Shown here piece by piece: positions 1-6,754 of a stretch of 13,008 nt of DNA (its first letter is position 1; each line of letters begins with the position of its first letter). The DNA lies in NCBI GenBank assembly GCA_002479785.1, contig DLPD01000018.1, positions 1-13,008 of the forward strand. Reading direction: 5' to 3'. The notes under the pieces are model-generated. The model was not told where the DNA came from. It saw nothing but the letters and a program-made list of their open reading frames with translations, and did not search any database. Made by a program: the position numbers and the translations under genes. This DNA is from Cytophagaceae bacterium UBA7467. GTDB taxonomy: Bacteria > Bacteroidota > Bacteroidia > Cytophagales > Spirosomataceae.

Positions 1-15
1 CCGTCCGGACCGCCA
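1..15 (+). tRNA. 3' end of a tRNA, probably tRNA-Asp (partial)
   Basis: The first 15 bases have the form of a tRNA 3' end: the last four bases of a T-stem strand (CCGT), a seven-base acceptor strand (CCGGACC), discriminator G and an encoded CCA. G at position 73 and the CCGTCCG..CCGCCA pattern match the end of bacterial tRNA-Asp as I remember it from E. coli (CCCGTCCGTTCCGCCA). A transcription terminator begins 11 bases later, which fits the end of a tRNA transcript. The anticodon lies outside the window, so the Asp identity is inferred. Confidence 0.7.
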
Positions 16-26
16 ACTAAAAGAAA

Positions 27-55
27 AGCTTCAAAGAAATTTGAGGCTTTTTTTT
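27..55. terminator. Bidirectional rho-independent terminator
   Basis: A nine-base-pair stem (27-35 with 40-48, one G-U wobble) closes a GAAA tetraloop and runs into T8 on the plus strand, so it should end the tRNA transcript. On the minus strand the same stem is followed by TTTTCTTTT, so it can also end the radical SAM gene, whose stop codon is about ten bases away. Confidence 0.85.
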
Positions 56-64
56 CAGACCTTT

Positions 65-2242
65 TTAAATAACCAATAATCCCATCTCCCGTAATTCGGT
101 TGCGATTTCTCCTTCCCAGAAGTTTTCGAAATCACCTAAACCCGCATTCGAAAATGCCGTTTCGAATTCAGCAAAGATTCCCGTTTTTTCTGAGCCCAAG
201 GAGAATGTAGGCAATGTGTCCATAAGCCATGCACCCAGCTTTCCCGTGACTTCCAGTTCCACCTCTTCTTTCCCTAGGCTGAACAAAAGGTATTTTTTAG
301 ACCTTGTGGGTTCTGGTCCTAGCCATACCATTTTAGCATTAGGTTTAGGCATTTGTTCTGCTGAAGGTGCTAAAATGCGCTTAATGTAGTTTTTTGGTAG
401 TTGCGTACGCGGAATTTTGAAATCAAACCATTCTTGTAACGGTATGTCTAAGCCGATGCCATGCATATAATTGAACAAGGATTTTTTCAAGCCTTCACTA
501 AATAGGGCATGGTCAGTTCCCGTTGGATCCGCATGTTCTAAATCGTTATTTGCGAATATCCCTGGTTCCGGATGTAAGATTTTTATGTGGTAGGCATCCG
601 GATTCAGGCCCACAGGACTATGCGCAGTTAGAGCAAATTGATGCCAAAATCCCGAATGCATCACCCCATTTTCCACCAGCTGTCTAACCACTTCTAGCGA
701 ATCAACCGTTTCCTGAGCAGTTTGCGTGGGGAATCCATACATCAAGTAAGCGTGGACTAAAATTCCTGCTTGGGTAAAGTTGTCGGCAACTTTGGCCACC
801 TGCGAAACAGAAACTCCTTTATCAATTAAATCCAACAATCGATCTGAGGCCACTTCTAAACCACCGGAGACGGCAATGCAACCTGAGCGAACGAGTAATT
901 GACATAAATCTTTCGTAAAACTTTTCTCAAATCGAATATTCGTCCACCAAACGACCGTCAAGTCTCTGCGGATAATTTCGAGTGCCACATCGCGCATTAA
1001 AGCTGGTGGTGCGGCCTCATCCACAAAATGGAAACCATTGTTTCCCGTTTGCTGAATCATCGCCTCGATTCGATCGACTAACATAGGTGCCGTGGTGGCC
1101 TCGTAATCTTTAATATACGATAAGGAGATATCGCAAAAAGTACATTTGCCCCAATAACAACCGTGCGCCAGTGTCAATTTATTCCATCTTCCATCGCTCC
1201 ACAAGCGGTGCATCGGATTCGCGATCTCGATGACGGATAGGTATTTGTCTAAAGGTAAATCGGTATAATCCGGAATACCTACATCCTTTTGCTTGACGTC
1301 CGCATCTTTTGACCCATTTAGGTAGGTGACGGTTCCATTAATACAACAAAAAGTACGTTTCAAATCTGGTAATTCACGGGTACCTTTTAGGTATTCCAAA
1401 AGATTCATCAAAGGCGTTTCCCCGTCATCCAGCGTGATAAAGTCCACGAATTCAAACACGCGCGGCTCTTGCAAGGAACGTAATTCGGTATTTGCATACC
1501 CGCCACCCAAGGCGACTTTAATCTCCGGGTGGTGTTTTTTTATCCACTGCCCACATCGCAAAGCACTGTATAAATTACCTGGAAATGGCGCAGTAATGGC
1601 AATCAGATCAGGTTTTTCTTTTTCAATTTTACCTGCCAATAGCTCAACTAACAACTCATCAATATAGGTCAGCGGGGCATTCAGAGCCTGATTTAACTCC
1701 TGAAAACTCGAAGCAGATCTACCTAATCTTTCCGCATAGCGACTAAACCCAAAATGCGAATCCACCGCATCAATAATTAAATCAGAAATATCTTCTAAAT
1801 AAAGCGTCGCTAAATGCCTTGCTTTATCCCGCACACCCATACTCCCAAAGGCCCATTCTAAATCACTTACCTGCTGAAAACGAGATGCTTCCGGCAAGTA
1901 GTTTTGTTCTGCAATGACGTGCGCAAGGGTGGGGTTTTTATCGTGTAAAAAGGATATGACTGGGTCAATGGTGCGAATGTAGGACTGTTTTAGTCGCAGC
2001 ATTCGCTCAACGTTAGCATTTAAATTTTTGCCAGAATCTTCAATGTGCGCAAATAGGCGCTTAAGTCCGTAGGCAGAGAATAGTTGGAGAATAACCTCCA
2101 GCCCTAGATCTGTCTGGTATGATGCTATACCTTGGGTATTCAAAAACCCTTTCAAATAGGCCGTTGCTGGGTAGGGCGTATTTAACTGGGTAAATGCTGG
2201 GGTTATGAAAAATACCTTGGGGTCTTTTGTGCTCATGCGCAT
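65..2242 (-). CDS. B12-binding-type radical SAM protein
   Basis: This 725-residue protein has the layout of cobalamin-binding radical SAM enzymes. A Rossmann-like B12-binding region lies around residues 205-290 (KPDLIAI, then VALGGGYAN and DFITLDDGE). The radical SAM core follows, with the cluster motif GCYWGKCTFC at about 361-370, giving cysteines 362, 367 and 370. The spacing is CX4CX2C instead of the usual CX3CX2C. SGGLEVASDRLL at about 459-470 fits the SAM-contacting strand and helix. The C-terminal 120 or so residues were not recognised. Members methylate or rearrange unactivated carbons; the substrate here is unknown. The ATG at 2242 is chosen over a TTG at 2254; an ATG at 2236 is equally possible. 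A terminator hairpin ends only about ten bases upstream, so it is unclear how this gene is transcribed. Confidence 0.88.
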   Translation of the reverse strand: MRMSTKDPKVFFITPAFTQLNTPYPATAYLKGFLNTQGIASYQTDLGLEVILQLFSAYGLKRLFAHIEDSGKNLNANVERMLRLKQSYIRTIDPVISFLHDKNPTLAHVIAEQNYLPEASRFQQVSDLEWAFGSMGVRDKARHLATLYLEDISDLIIDAVDSHFGFSRYAERLGRSASSFQELNQALNAPLTYIDELLVELLAGKIEKEKPDLIAITAPFPGNLYSALRCGQWIKKHHPEIKVALGGGYANTELRSLQEPRVFEFVDFITLDDGETPLMNLLEYLKGTRELPDLKRTFCCINGTVTYLNGSKDADVKQKDVGIPDYTDLPLDKYLSVIEIANPMHRLWSDGRWNKLTLAHGCYWGKCTFCDISLSYIKDYEATTAPMLVDRIEAMIQQTGNNGFHFVDEAAPPALMRDVALEIIRRDLTVVWWTNIRFEKSFTKDLCQLLVRSGCIAVSGGLEVASDRLLDLIDKGVSVSQVAKVADNFTQAGILVHAYLMYGFPTQTAQETVDSLEVVRQLVENGVMHSGFWHQFALTAHSPVGLNPDAYHIKILHPEPGIFANNDLEHADPTGTDHALFSEGLKKSLFNYMHGIGLDIPLQEWFDFKIPRTQLPKNYIKRILAPSAEQMPKPNAKMVWLGPEPTRSKKYLLFSLGKEEVELEVTGKLGAWLMDTLPTFSLGSEKTGIFAEFETAFSNAGLGDFENFWEGEIATELREMGLLVI

Positions 2243-2252
2243 CAAAAGTACC

Positions 2253-2282
2253 AAAAAAAACAGGCCATCTATTGATAGCCTG
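2253..2282 (-). terminator. Rho-independent terminator or attenuator
   Basis: Read on the minus strand, CAGGCTATC pairs with GATGGCCTG (nine pairs, one wobble) around an AATA loop and is followed directly by T8. The stop codon of the small lysine-rich ORF lies in the loop and 3' arm, and the radical SAM start codon is only about ten bases beyond the T tract. It should end the monooxygenase/hydrolase/small-ORF transcript, or act as an attenuator before the radical SAM gene. Confidence 0.85.
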
Positions 2283-2376
2283 CTTTCTTTTTTTCTCTCT
2301 TTTCTTCTTTTTTCTCCTTGGGAGTTTTAGCGGGTTCTTTCTTTGCCGCCTTTTGGGAATTCATGCCTTTGGCCAT
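2269..2376 (-). CDS. Small lysine-rich protein (35 aa)
   Basis: A 36-codon frame starts with ATG at 2376 and ends with TAG at 2271-2269. The product begins MAKGMNSQKAAKKEPAKTPK and continues as an almost purely charged K/E/R tail ending AGYQ; 12 of 35 residues are lysine. There is no signal peptide or membrane segment, and the tail should be disordered or a single charged helix. It lies 41 bases downstream of the alpha/beta hydrolase on the same strand, with no promoter visible between them, so it is probably the last gene of that operon. The ordered MAKG..S.K..KK.P.KT.KEKK pattern resembles short basic proteins that I believe occur in Bacteroidota, but this is from memory. The alternative is a leader peptide for the downstream radical SAM gene. 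Confidence 0.6.
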   Translation of the reverse strand: MAKGMNSQKAAKKEPAKTPKEKKEEKREKKKAGYQ

Positions 2377-2417
2377 CTTGTAAGGGTTTAGAGTGGCAAG
2401 GTCGGGAAATTTGTTGA

Positions 2418-3125
2418 TTATTTTTCGCTAAGCCATTTTTTTATCGCTCCTGCTGTCTTTATATAGTCATCTTCCAGCATTAAATCATGTGACCCTCCTT
2501 CAATTATCTCCAGGGTAGCACCATATCGGTTTGCCGTTTGCGCAAACTCCTCTACGGTAATCAATTGATCTTTCGAGCCACCTAAAACGAGTAGGGGTGC
2601 AGTGATTTTATGAAAAATAGGTAGGACTAAGGCAAGAAAGGCCAGAAAAGATTCTGCGCACATGTTAGGGGCATATTTCTCAGCGATTTTGGCCTCATTA
2701 AACATCAAATGGGGGTACTTGCGAAATACACCCAATAGATTTCCCGTGAATAAATAGGGTAGCGTCCCCAGGTTTTGGATGATAACTCGAAGACTAGCCA
2801 TCAAAGCGCCAGAAGGAGGAACTGAGGCCATTAAAATCGCTTTTTTACAAATACCCTTTTTCAGAAATCGTTGTAAAATCATGCCGCCCATCGAATGGCC
2901 GATAATGATGGGAGGTTGATCTAATTTTGAAACCGCCTCATGCAATGCCTGAACGTAGTCGTTTAAGGAATAGGAAATGCGCTGAGTGCTTCCTGGCGTT
3001 TCGTGCCCTGGGAGATTTAATGCAATGCATACATAGCCTAGGTTCTGGAAATAAGGGATGAATTTTTCTTCCCAACACCAGGCACCGTGGCAAACTCCGT
3101 GAACAAATAAGATGGTTTCCTTCAT
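2418..3125 (-). CDS. Alpha/beta hydrolase (cytoplasmic esterase-like)
   Basis: This is a 235-residue alpha/beta-hydrolase-fold enzyme with a complete apparent catalytic triad. The oxyanion-hole motif FVHGVCHGAW is at residues 7-16, the nucleophile elbow GHSMGG at 76-81 (Ser78), the acid at Asp186 (GGSKDQ), and the base at His213 (GGSHD). There is no signal peptide, so it should act in the cytoplasm. The frame is open a further 46 codons upstream, but that extension is the antisense-shifted tail of the monooxygenase gene; the ATG at 3125 begins right before the first beta strand. That ATG overlaps the monooxygenase stop codon (ATGA), indicating translational coupling. The family covers esterases, lactonases and C-C hydrolases; the substrate cannot be read from the sequence. 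The pairing with a flavin monooxygenase suggests it may hydrolyse that enzyme's product. Confidence 0.9.
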   Translation of the reverse strand: MKETILFVHGVCHGAWCWEEKFIPYFQNLGYVCIALNLPGHETPGSTQRISYSLNDYVQALHEAVSKLDQPPIIIGHSMGGMILQRFLKKGICKKAILMASVPPSGALMASLRVIIQNLGTLPYLFTGNLLGVFRKYPHLMFNEAKIAEKYAPNMCAESFLAFLALVLPIFHKITAPLLVLGGSKDQLITVEEFAQTANRYGATLEIIEGGSHDLMLEDDYIKTAGAIKKWLSEK

Positions 3126-4432
3126 GAAACGGGGGATTTGCTCACGTAGTCTTTCGGTAAATGCTTTTTCAATTGTTTCACGAACAAGTGAAAATCTACG
3201 GTGATGGTATGACGTGGTGTTTTGATTTGTTTCAGGTGAGGGTGGGTGACCTCTCTTTGGCATAATTCAGCGATGTTTTCTGGTCTTTCCCAAAGTCCCT
3301 TAATGGCTCTCGCCGCTATTTTACTCTGCAATTCCGACCCAGGCCAAATACATCCCAGTGGCTGAAACATGCCCACAAAAAACAAATTTTCATATTTTTC
3401 ATGCAGCATTTTTAAATACAGAGGCACATCTCCTTCACTATAATTCAAGAAGTCTTTTCGAAAGAAAGGGTGTTCAAGTATATAACCCGTGCAAGCGATG
3501 ATGGTATCAAATTCTTCCACTGAACCATCTTTAAAATGCACATTTTTTCCGTCAAAGTGATCGATATCAACCTTAGGGAATACTTTTCCATGCCTTACTT
3601 TATATAAAAGCTCTTCATTGATTGTAGGATGAGTTGCCGTTATTGCATGTGTAGGTTCCTGAAGGCCGTAGATTTTATTGGACCCGGAGAATATTTTGAC
3701 AGATAATTCTGATAAGAAAAATTTCAATTTAGTGGGTAGCCAAGCTAACCGCGAGGCAACGACATCACTCGGTTTTCCGAATAGAAACTTAGGCACAATC
3801 CGGTACCCTCTTCGCCAGCTGATACTCGTCTTTTTACTTACTCGGCTCGTTTCAACTGCTACGTCGCAGGCGGAATTTCCCCCACCTATCACAAGTATGC
3901 GTTGATCGCGAAACGGTTCTGCTTTTTTGAATTCGTGCGAATGCATGAATTTTCCAGCAAATTCTCCCGGATATTGGGGCATTCTAGGCAGCCAATGGTG
4001 CCCGTTGCAAACGACTAAATGGGTAAATAGTTCTGTTTTTTCGACGCCGTCTTTCTCTGTTTTTACCACCCAGTTTTTCGCCTCATCCAGTTCACAAGAC
4101 TTTACCAAGGTGTTGAATTGGATGTGCGGATATAGATTAAAATGTGCAGCATAGCCCTGGAAATACCGTCTCAGTTGATCATGAGATGGATAATCAGGCA
4201 TTCCTTTCTCAAAGTCATCAAATGTAAAATCCTCATACTGCGATAAGGTTTTGGAACTAATAATATGCGTCGTCTCAAAAACACTGGAGTGACCTGTTTT
4301 CTCGTTGTATACCCAGTTGCCTCCTACTTGGGAATTAAAATCATAGCAAACAGTCTCTAGACCTTGATCTAACAGGTTTTTTAAGGCGGTGATTCCGGAA
4401 GGACCGGCACCGATCACGCACACTTTTTTCAT
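3122..4432 (-). CDS. Flavin-containing monooxygenase (FMO / Baeyer-Villiger-like)
   Basis: This 436-residue protein is a class B flavoprotein monooxygenase. The FAD-binding Rossmann motif GAGPSG is at residues 8-13. The family fingerprint FxGxxxHxxxF is at 158-168 (FAGKFMHSHEF), just before the NADPH-binding motif GGGNSA at 183-188. The C-terminal ACTGY at 313-317 matches the conserved ATGY-type motif. The fingerprint ends in F, as in FMOs, not W followed by P or D as in type I Baeyer-Villiger enzymes. Such enzymes use NADPH and O2 to oxygenate nitrogen or sulfur atoms, or insert oxygen beside ketones. The ATG at 4432 starts immediately before the Rossmann strand; the upstream 22-codon extension is rejected. 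The gene is the first of a minus-strand operon, overlaps the following hydrolase by four bases, and has a palindromic operator candidate centred 52 bases upstream. Confidence 0.92.
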   Translation of the reverse strand: MKKVCVIGAGPSGITALKNLLDQGLETVCYDFNSQVGGNWVYNEKTGHSSVFETTHIISSKTLSQYEDFTFDDFEKGMPDYPSHDQLRRYFQGYAAHFNLYPHIQFNTLVKSCELDEAKNWVVKTEKDGVEKTELFTHLVVCNGHHWLPRMPQYPGEFAGKFMHSHEFKKAEPFRDQRILVIGGGNSACDVAVETSRVSKKTSISWRRGYRIVPKFLFGKPSDVVASRLAWLPTKLKFFLSELSVKIFSGSNKIYGLQEPTHAITATHPTINEELLYKVRHGKVFPKVDIDHFDGKNVHFKDGSVEEFDTIIACTGYILEHPFFRKDFLNYSEGDVPLYLKMLHEKYENLFFVGMFQPLGCIWPGSELQSKIAARAIKGLWERPENIAELCQREVTHPHLKQIKTPRHTITVDFHLFVKQLKKHLPKDYVSKSPVS

Positions 4433-4449
4433 AGGTAATAGTCTTTTAT

Positions 4450-4457
4450 CAAATATA
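4450..4457 (-). promoter_or_regulatory. Candidate -7 promoter element of the monooxygenase operon
   Basis: On the minus strand this reads TATATTTG, an exact match to the TAnnTTTG element described for Bacteroidota primary sigma factors. It lies 17 bases before the ATG at 4432. No TTTG is found at the -33 spacing; that space is taken by the palindrome at 4472-4497. Confidence 0.5.
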
Positions 4458-4471
4458 ATAAAAAGACAACA

Positions 4472-4497
4472 TGTTCCCATTTTCGCAAAAGGGAACA
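4472..4497. promoter_or_regulatory. Palindromic operator candidate, copy A
   Basis: A 26-base inverted repeat has arms TGTTCCC and GGGAACA and inner bases ATTTTC|GCAAAAG; 11 of 13 base pairs are symmetric. It sits in the 117-bp divergent region between the monooxygenase operon and the exported hydrolase, centred about 52 bases upstream of one start codon and 65 upstream of the other. It matches the palindrome at 8641-8666 at 23 of 26 positions. There is no T tract after it in either direction, so it is not a terminator. A dimeric transcription factor site is the best reading. Confidence 0.75.
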
Positions 4498-4549
4498 AGC
4501 CCGTCAGATTTTAAAGGATTATCAAGTAAAAAATAGTGTTCTTTGTCCT

Positions 4550-5377
4550 ATGAAAAAACTGTTCATCTTTTTGCTAGTTAGTCTTTCGACTATCGCCCAA
4601 AAAACTATACCATACGGCAATAATCCCAAAGCCGGGCATTATGCAGCGATTCGTGGATTTCAGATGTATTATGAAATTTATGGTAAAGGAGAACCGCTAT
4701 TATTTATTCATGGTAACAATGGTTCCATTCAAGATTTTAAAAACCAAATTCCCTTTTTTAGCAAACAATACCGTGTGATCATTGCTGATAATCGTTCCCA
4801 TGGTAAATCCATAGATACGCAAGATTCCTTGAGTTATGAGCAAATGGCAGACGATTTTGCGGCCTTACTTGATCATTTAAAATTGGATTCCGTCCAGGTG
4901 GTGGGTTGGAGTGATGGAGGAATTAATGGTCTTTTATTAGCGAGCAGGCATCCTAAGAAAGTGCGTAAACTTGCTGTTACCGGAGCGAATTTAACGCCGG
5001 AGCCTGTAAAAAGTACGGATGCTTGGGTGGTAGAAAATGAATACCATGTGATTGATAGTTTATCGAAACTGCCTGTTAATGCGGAAAGTAAGCGTCAATT
5101 AAAATTACATCGATTGTTAGTCAATGAGCCTCATATTTCACACGCGGAAATGAATAAAATTCAATGTCCTACCTTGGTGATTGGGGGTGATCATGATGTG
5201 ATTATGCCGCGGCATACCTTAGAAATTGCTGAAGCCATACCGCGTTCTTATGTATGGATTTTGCCAAATTCTGGGCATTCAACCCCCGTATACTACAAAA
5301 CTTTATTCAATTCCACCGTCCTTCAATTCTTAAGAACTCCGTACCGGAAGATAGAGAAAGAGGCTAAATTTTTCTAA
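4550..5377 (+). CDS. Exported alpha/beta hydrolase
   Basis: This 275-residue enzyme has an N-terminal signal peptide (MKKLFIFLLVSLSTIAQ, probable cleavage after Ala-Gln) and an alpha/beta hydrolase domain. The oxyanion-hole motif FIHGNNGS is at residues 52-59, the nucleophile elbow GWSDGG at 119-124 (Ser121), the acid at Asp216 (GGDHDVI) and the base at His243 (NSGHSTP). A complete triad suggests an active hydrolase, probably periplasmic. The ATG at 4550 is supported by the signal peptide. The next gene starts at the base after this stop codon, so the two are co-transcribed. It diverges from the monooxygenase operon and shares the operator-bearing intergenic region. Substrate unknown; esterase, lactonase and haloperoxidase-like activities all fit the fold. 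Confidence 0.9.
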   Translation: MKKLFIFLLVSLSTIAQKTIPYGNNPKAGHYAAIRGFQMYYEIYGKGEPLLFIHGNNGSIQDFKNQIPFFSKQYRVIIADNRSHGKSIDTQDSLSYEQMADDFAALLDHLKLDSVQVVGWSDGGINGLLLASRHPKKVRKLAVTGANLTPEPVKSTDAWVVENEYHVIDSLSKLPVNAESKRQLKLHRLLVNEPHISHAEMNKIQCPTLVIGGDHDVIMPRHTLEIAEAIPRSYVWILPNSGHSTPVYYKTLFNSTVLQFLRTPYRKIEKEAKFF

Positions 5378-5806
5378 ATGAAAAAGACACTAATCCTTCT
5401 GTTTGTTTGCTTTTTAGCTAATGCCCAAAAACGCAATCTCACTCTTTCTTTAATGCCGGACACCTATGCGGTTTGTCGTCTAGCTCCTGATTCGAAAGTG
5501 CCAGATTGGGCCTACCAAGGTGCATTCTATTCTATCTCAAAAACAAGTGATGAATTGTCCATTGTAGTGGATCAGCGCTTTGCACCAGCTGGAATTAAGA
5601 AAGCTGAGAATTGGAAAGGGTTTAAGATTGAAGGTCCATTGGACTTTTCGATCACAGGAATTTTAGCAGCTCTGTCTAAGACTTTAGCAGATAACAAAAT
5701 CCCTTTGTTCTGTGTAAGTACGTTTGATACGGATTATATCCTAGTGGAAAGTAAATATTATGAACAGGCGAGGAAGGTACTTGCCATTGAAAATACGATT
5801 AAATAA
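5378..5806 (+). CDS. ACT-domain protein with a predicted signal peptide
   Basis: Residues 19-140 match stand-alone ACT-like (CASTOR/ACT_7 type) proteins: a first strand LTLSLMPDTYAVCRL at 21-35, WAYQGAFYSISKTSDELSIVV at about 44-64, then the hallmark EGPLDFSITGILA at 85-97 and STFDTDYILV at 114-123. These proteins are normally cytoplasmic and are thought to bind amino acids. Here the ATG abutting the upstream stop codon adds MKKTLILLFVCFLANAQ, a convincing signal peptide ending in Ala-Gln. No alternative start would keep the first ACT strand, because the next Met is inside it. The product is therefore predicted to be exported. It is the second gene after an exported hydrolase and ends at a bidirectional terminator. 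Its role is unknown. Confidence 0.85.
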   Translation: MKKTLILLFVCFLANAQKRNLTLSLMPDTYAVCRLAPDSKVPDWAYQGAFYSISKTSDELSIVVDQRFAPAGIKKAENWKGFKIEGPLDFSITGILAALSKTLADNKIPLFCVSTFDTDYILVESKYYEQARKVLAIENTIK

Positions 5807-5839
5807 AAAAGGCTTACCGATTAATGGTGAGCCTTTTTT
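5805..5839. terminator. Bidirectional rho-independent terminator
   Basis: AGGCTTACC pairs with GGTGAGCCT (one wobble) around a seven-base loop, with A6 before and T6 after. It begins inside the stop codon of the ACT-domain gene and ends one base before the stop codon of the convergent esterase gene, so it serves both transcripts. Confidence 0.9.
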
Positions 5840-5840
5840 G

Positions 5841-6746
5841 TTATTTATCTGCCTTATGACCCTTACCCAATGATCGATCTACAGGTAAGCCATAGAAGAA
5901 ATACAGTATTTTGCCTGTTAAGGCGCCTATTTCAGAAACATGGCTTTCATCTTGGAAAATATGGTGTTTTACCGTCAGACCAGGGTAGTTTCGGCTTTTC
6001 AAGGCATTGGCTAAATTTAAGGCTCTTTTCTCGAAGAGATTCTTGCCTTCTAGAGAGGAAGCTGAAATGAATACTTTACCTGTTAAGGATTTTTTTGAAT
6101 CATAAAAGGCTTTTTCTAAACGCATCGTTTCATCGTCATTGACGAATAAAGGAGCGCTGTTGATACCTATTTTGGAGAAATAACCTGGATCCTTAAATAA
6201 AACGTGGCTCGCAAAAAGGGAGCTCAGTGAATGACCAGTTAAGCCGCGGTCTCCGTTCGTTTTATAAGTTGCCTCGATGAACGGAATAACTTCTTTTTTT
6301 ATGGCATCGTAGTACAAGGCCCCATCTCCAGAATGCAATTTCACCGGTGCTCCGCGCAATAAATTAGCCACATGGAAGGAATCTTCATAAGCCACATTAT
6401 CATAACTTAAAATAGGGTAACGCGTGATAATCCATTCTGGTAGGCTCATGCGATCATCACCGATTCCTACGATAATGGCTGGTTCAATTTCTCCAGCCAT
6501 CATCTTGTGCATTTCATGCATCAAAGGGAAAGAGTAAAAGCTATCTAACACGTAAAGCACCGGGTATTTTGTGTTTGCTTTCGGATCATATCCCATAGGT
6601 ACAGAAACGGAAACGCGAATGTTGTTTTTGATGTATTTAGAAGGAATGTCGTAGGCAACAGCCCCGTAAAGTGTAGCGGGTTGGGCCGTTTGTGCATTCC
6701 CTTGGAAGGTAACTAATGCGACAAGAAGGAATAGTAGTTTTTTCAT
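5841..6746 (-). CDS. Exported esterase-D-like alpha/beta hydrolase
   Basis: This 301-residue protein starts with a signal peptide (MKKLLFLLVALVTFQGNAQ). The mature part resembles the esterase D / enterochelin esterase-like family: a VPMGYDPKANTKYPVLYVLD segment around residues 49-68, MMAGEIEPAIIVGIG at 82-96, the nucleophile elbow GHSLSS at 171-176 (Ser173) and DESHVSEI with candidate base His269. A glutamate around 233 in the SSLEGKN stretch may be the acid. Family members cleave carboxylic esters, including siderophore esters and acylated sugars; no siderophore genes are nearby, so a siderophore role is not supported. It is the last gene of a three-gene minus operon, eight bases after the beta-lactamase-fold gene. 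Confidence 0.9.
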   Translation of the reverse strand: MKKLLFLLVALVTFQGNAQTAQPATLYGAVAYDIPSKYIKNNIRVSVSVPMGYDPKANTKYPVLYVLDSFYSFPLMHEMHKMMAGEIEPAIIVGIGDDRMSLPEWIITRYPILSYDNVAYEDSFHVANLLRGAPVKLHSGDGALYYDAIKKEVIPFIEATYKTNGDRGLTGHSLSSLFASHVLFKDPGYFSKIGINSAPLFVNDDETMRLEKAFYDSKKSLTGKVFISASSLEGKNLFEKRALNLANALKSRNYPGLTVKHHIFQDESHVSEIGALTGKILYFFYGLPVDRSLGKGHKADK

Positions 6747-6754
6747 GGTTTGTT

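Noticed and set aside
1..20. C-terminal end of a plus-strand protein (VRTAN then TAA at 18-20)
   Set aside because: The same bases form a much better tRNA 3' end with CCA and a terminator directly after it.
1326..1667. 113-codon plus-strand open frame
   Set aside because: It is antisense to the radical SAM core, which has clear motifs; the translated product has no recognisable domain.
3126..3263. N-terminal extension of the alpha/beta hydrolase by 46 codons
   Set aside because: It overlaps the end of the monooxygenase gene in another frame, and the hydrolase fold begins at the ATG at 3125.
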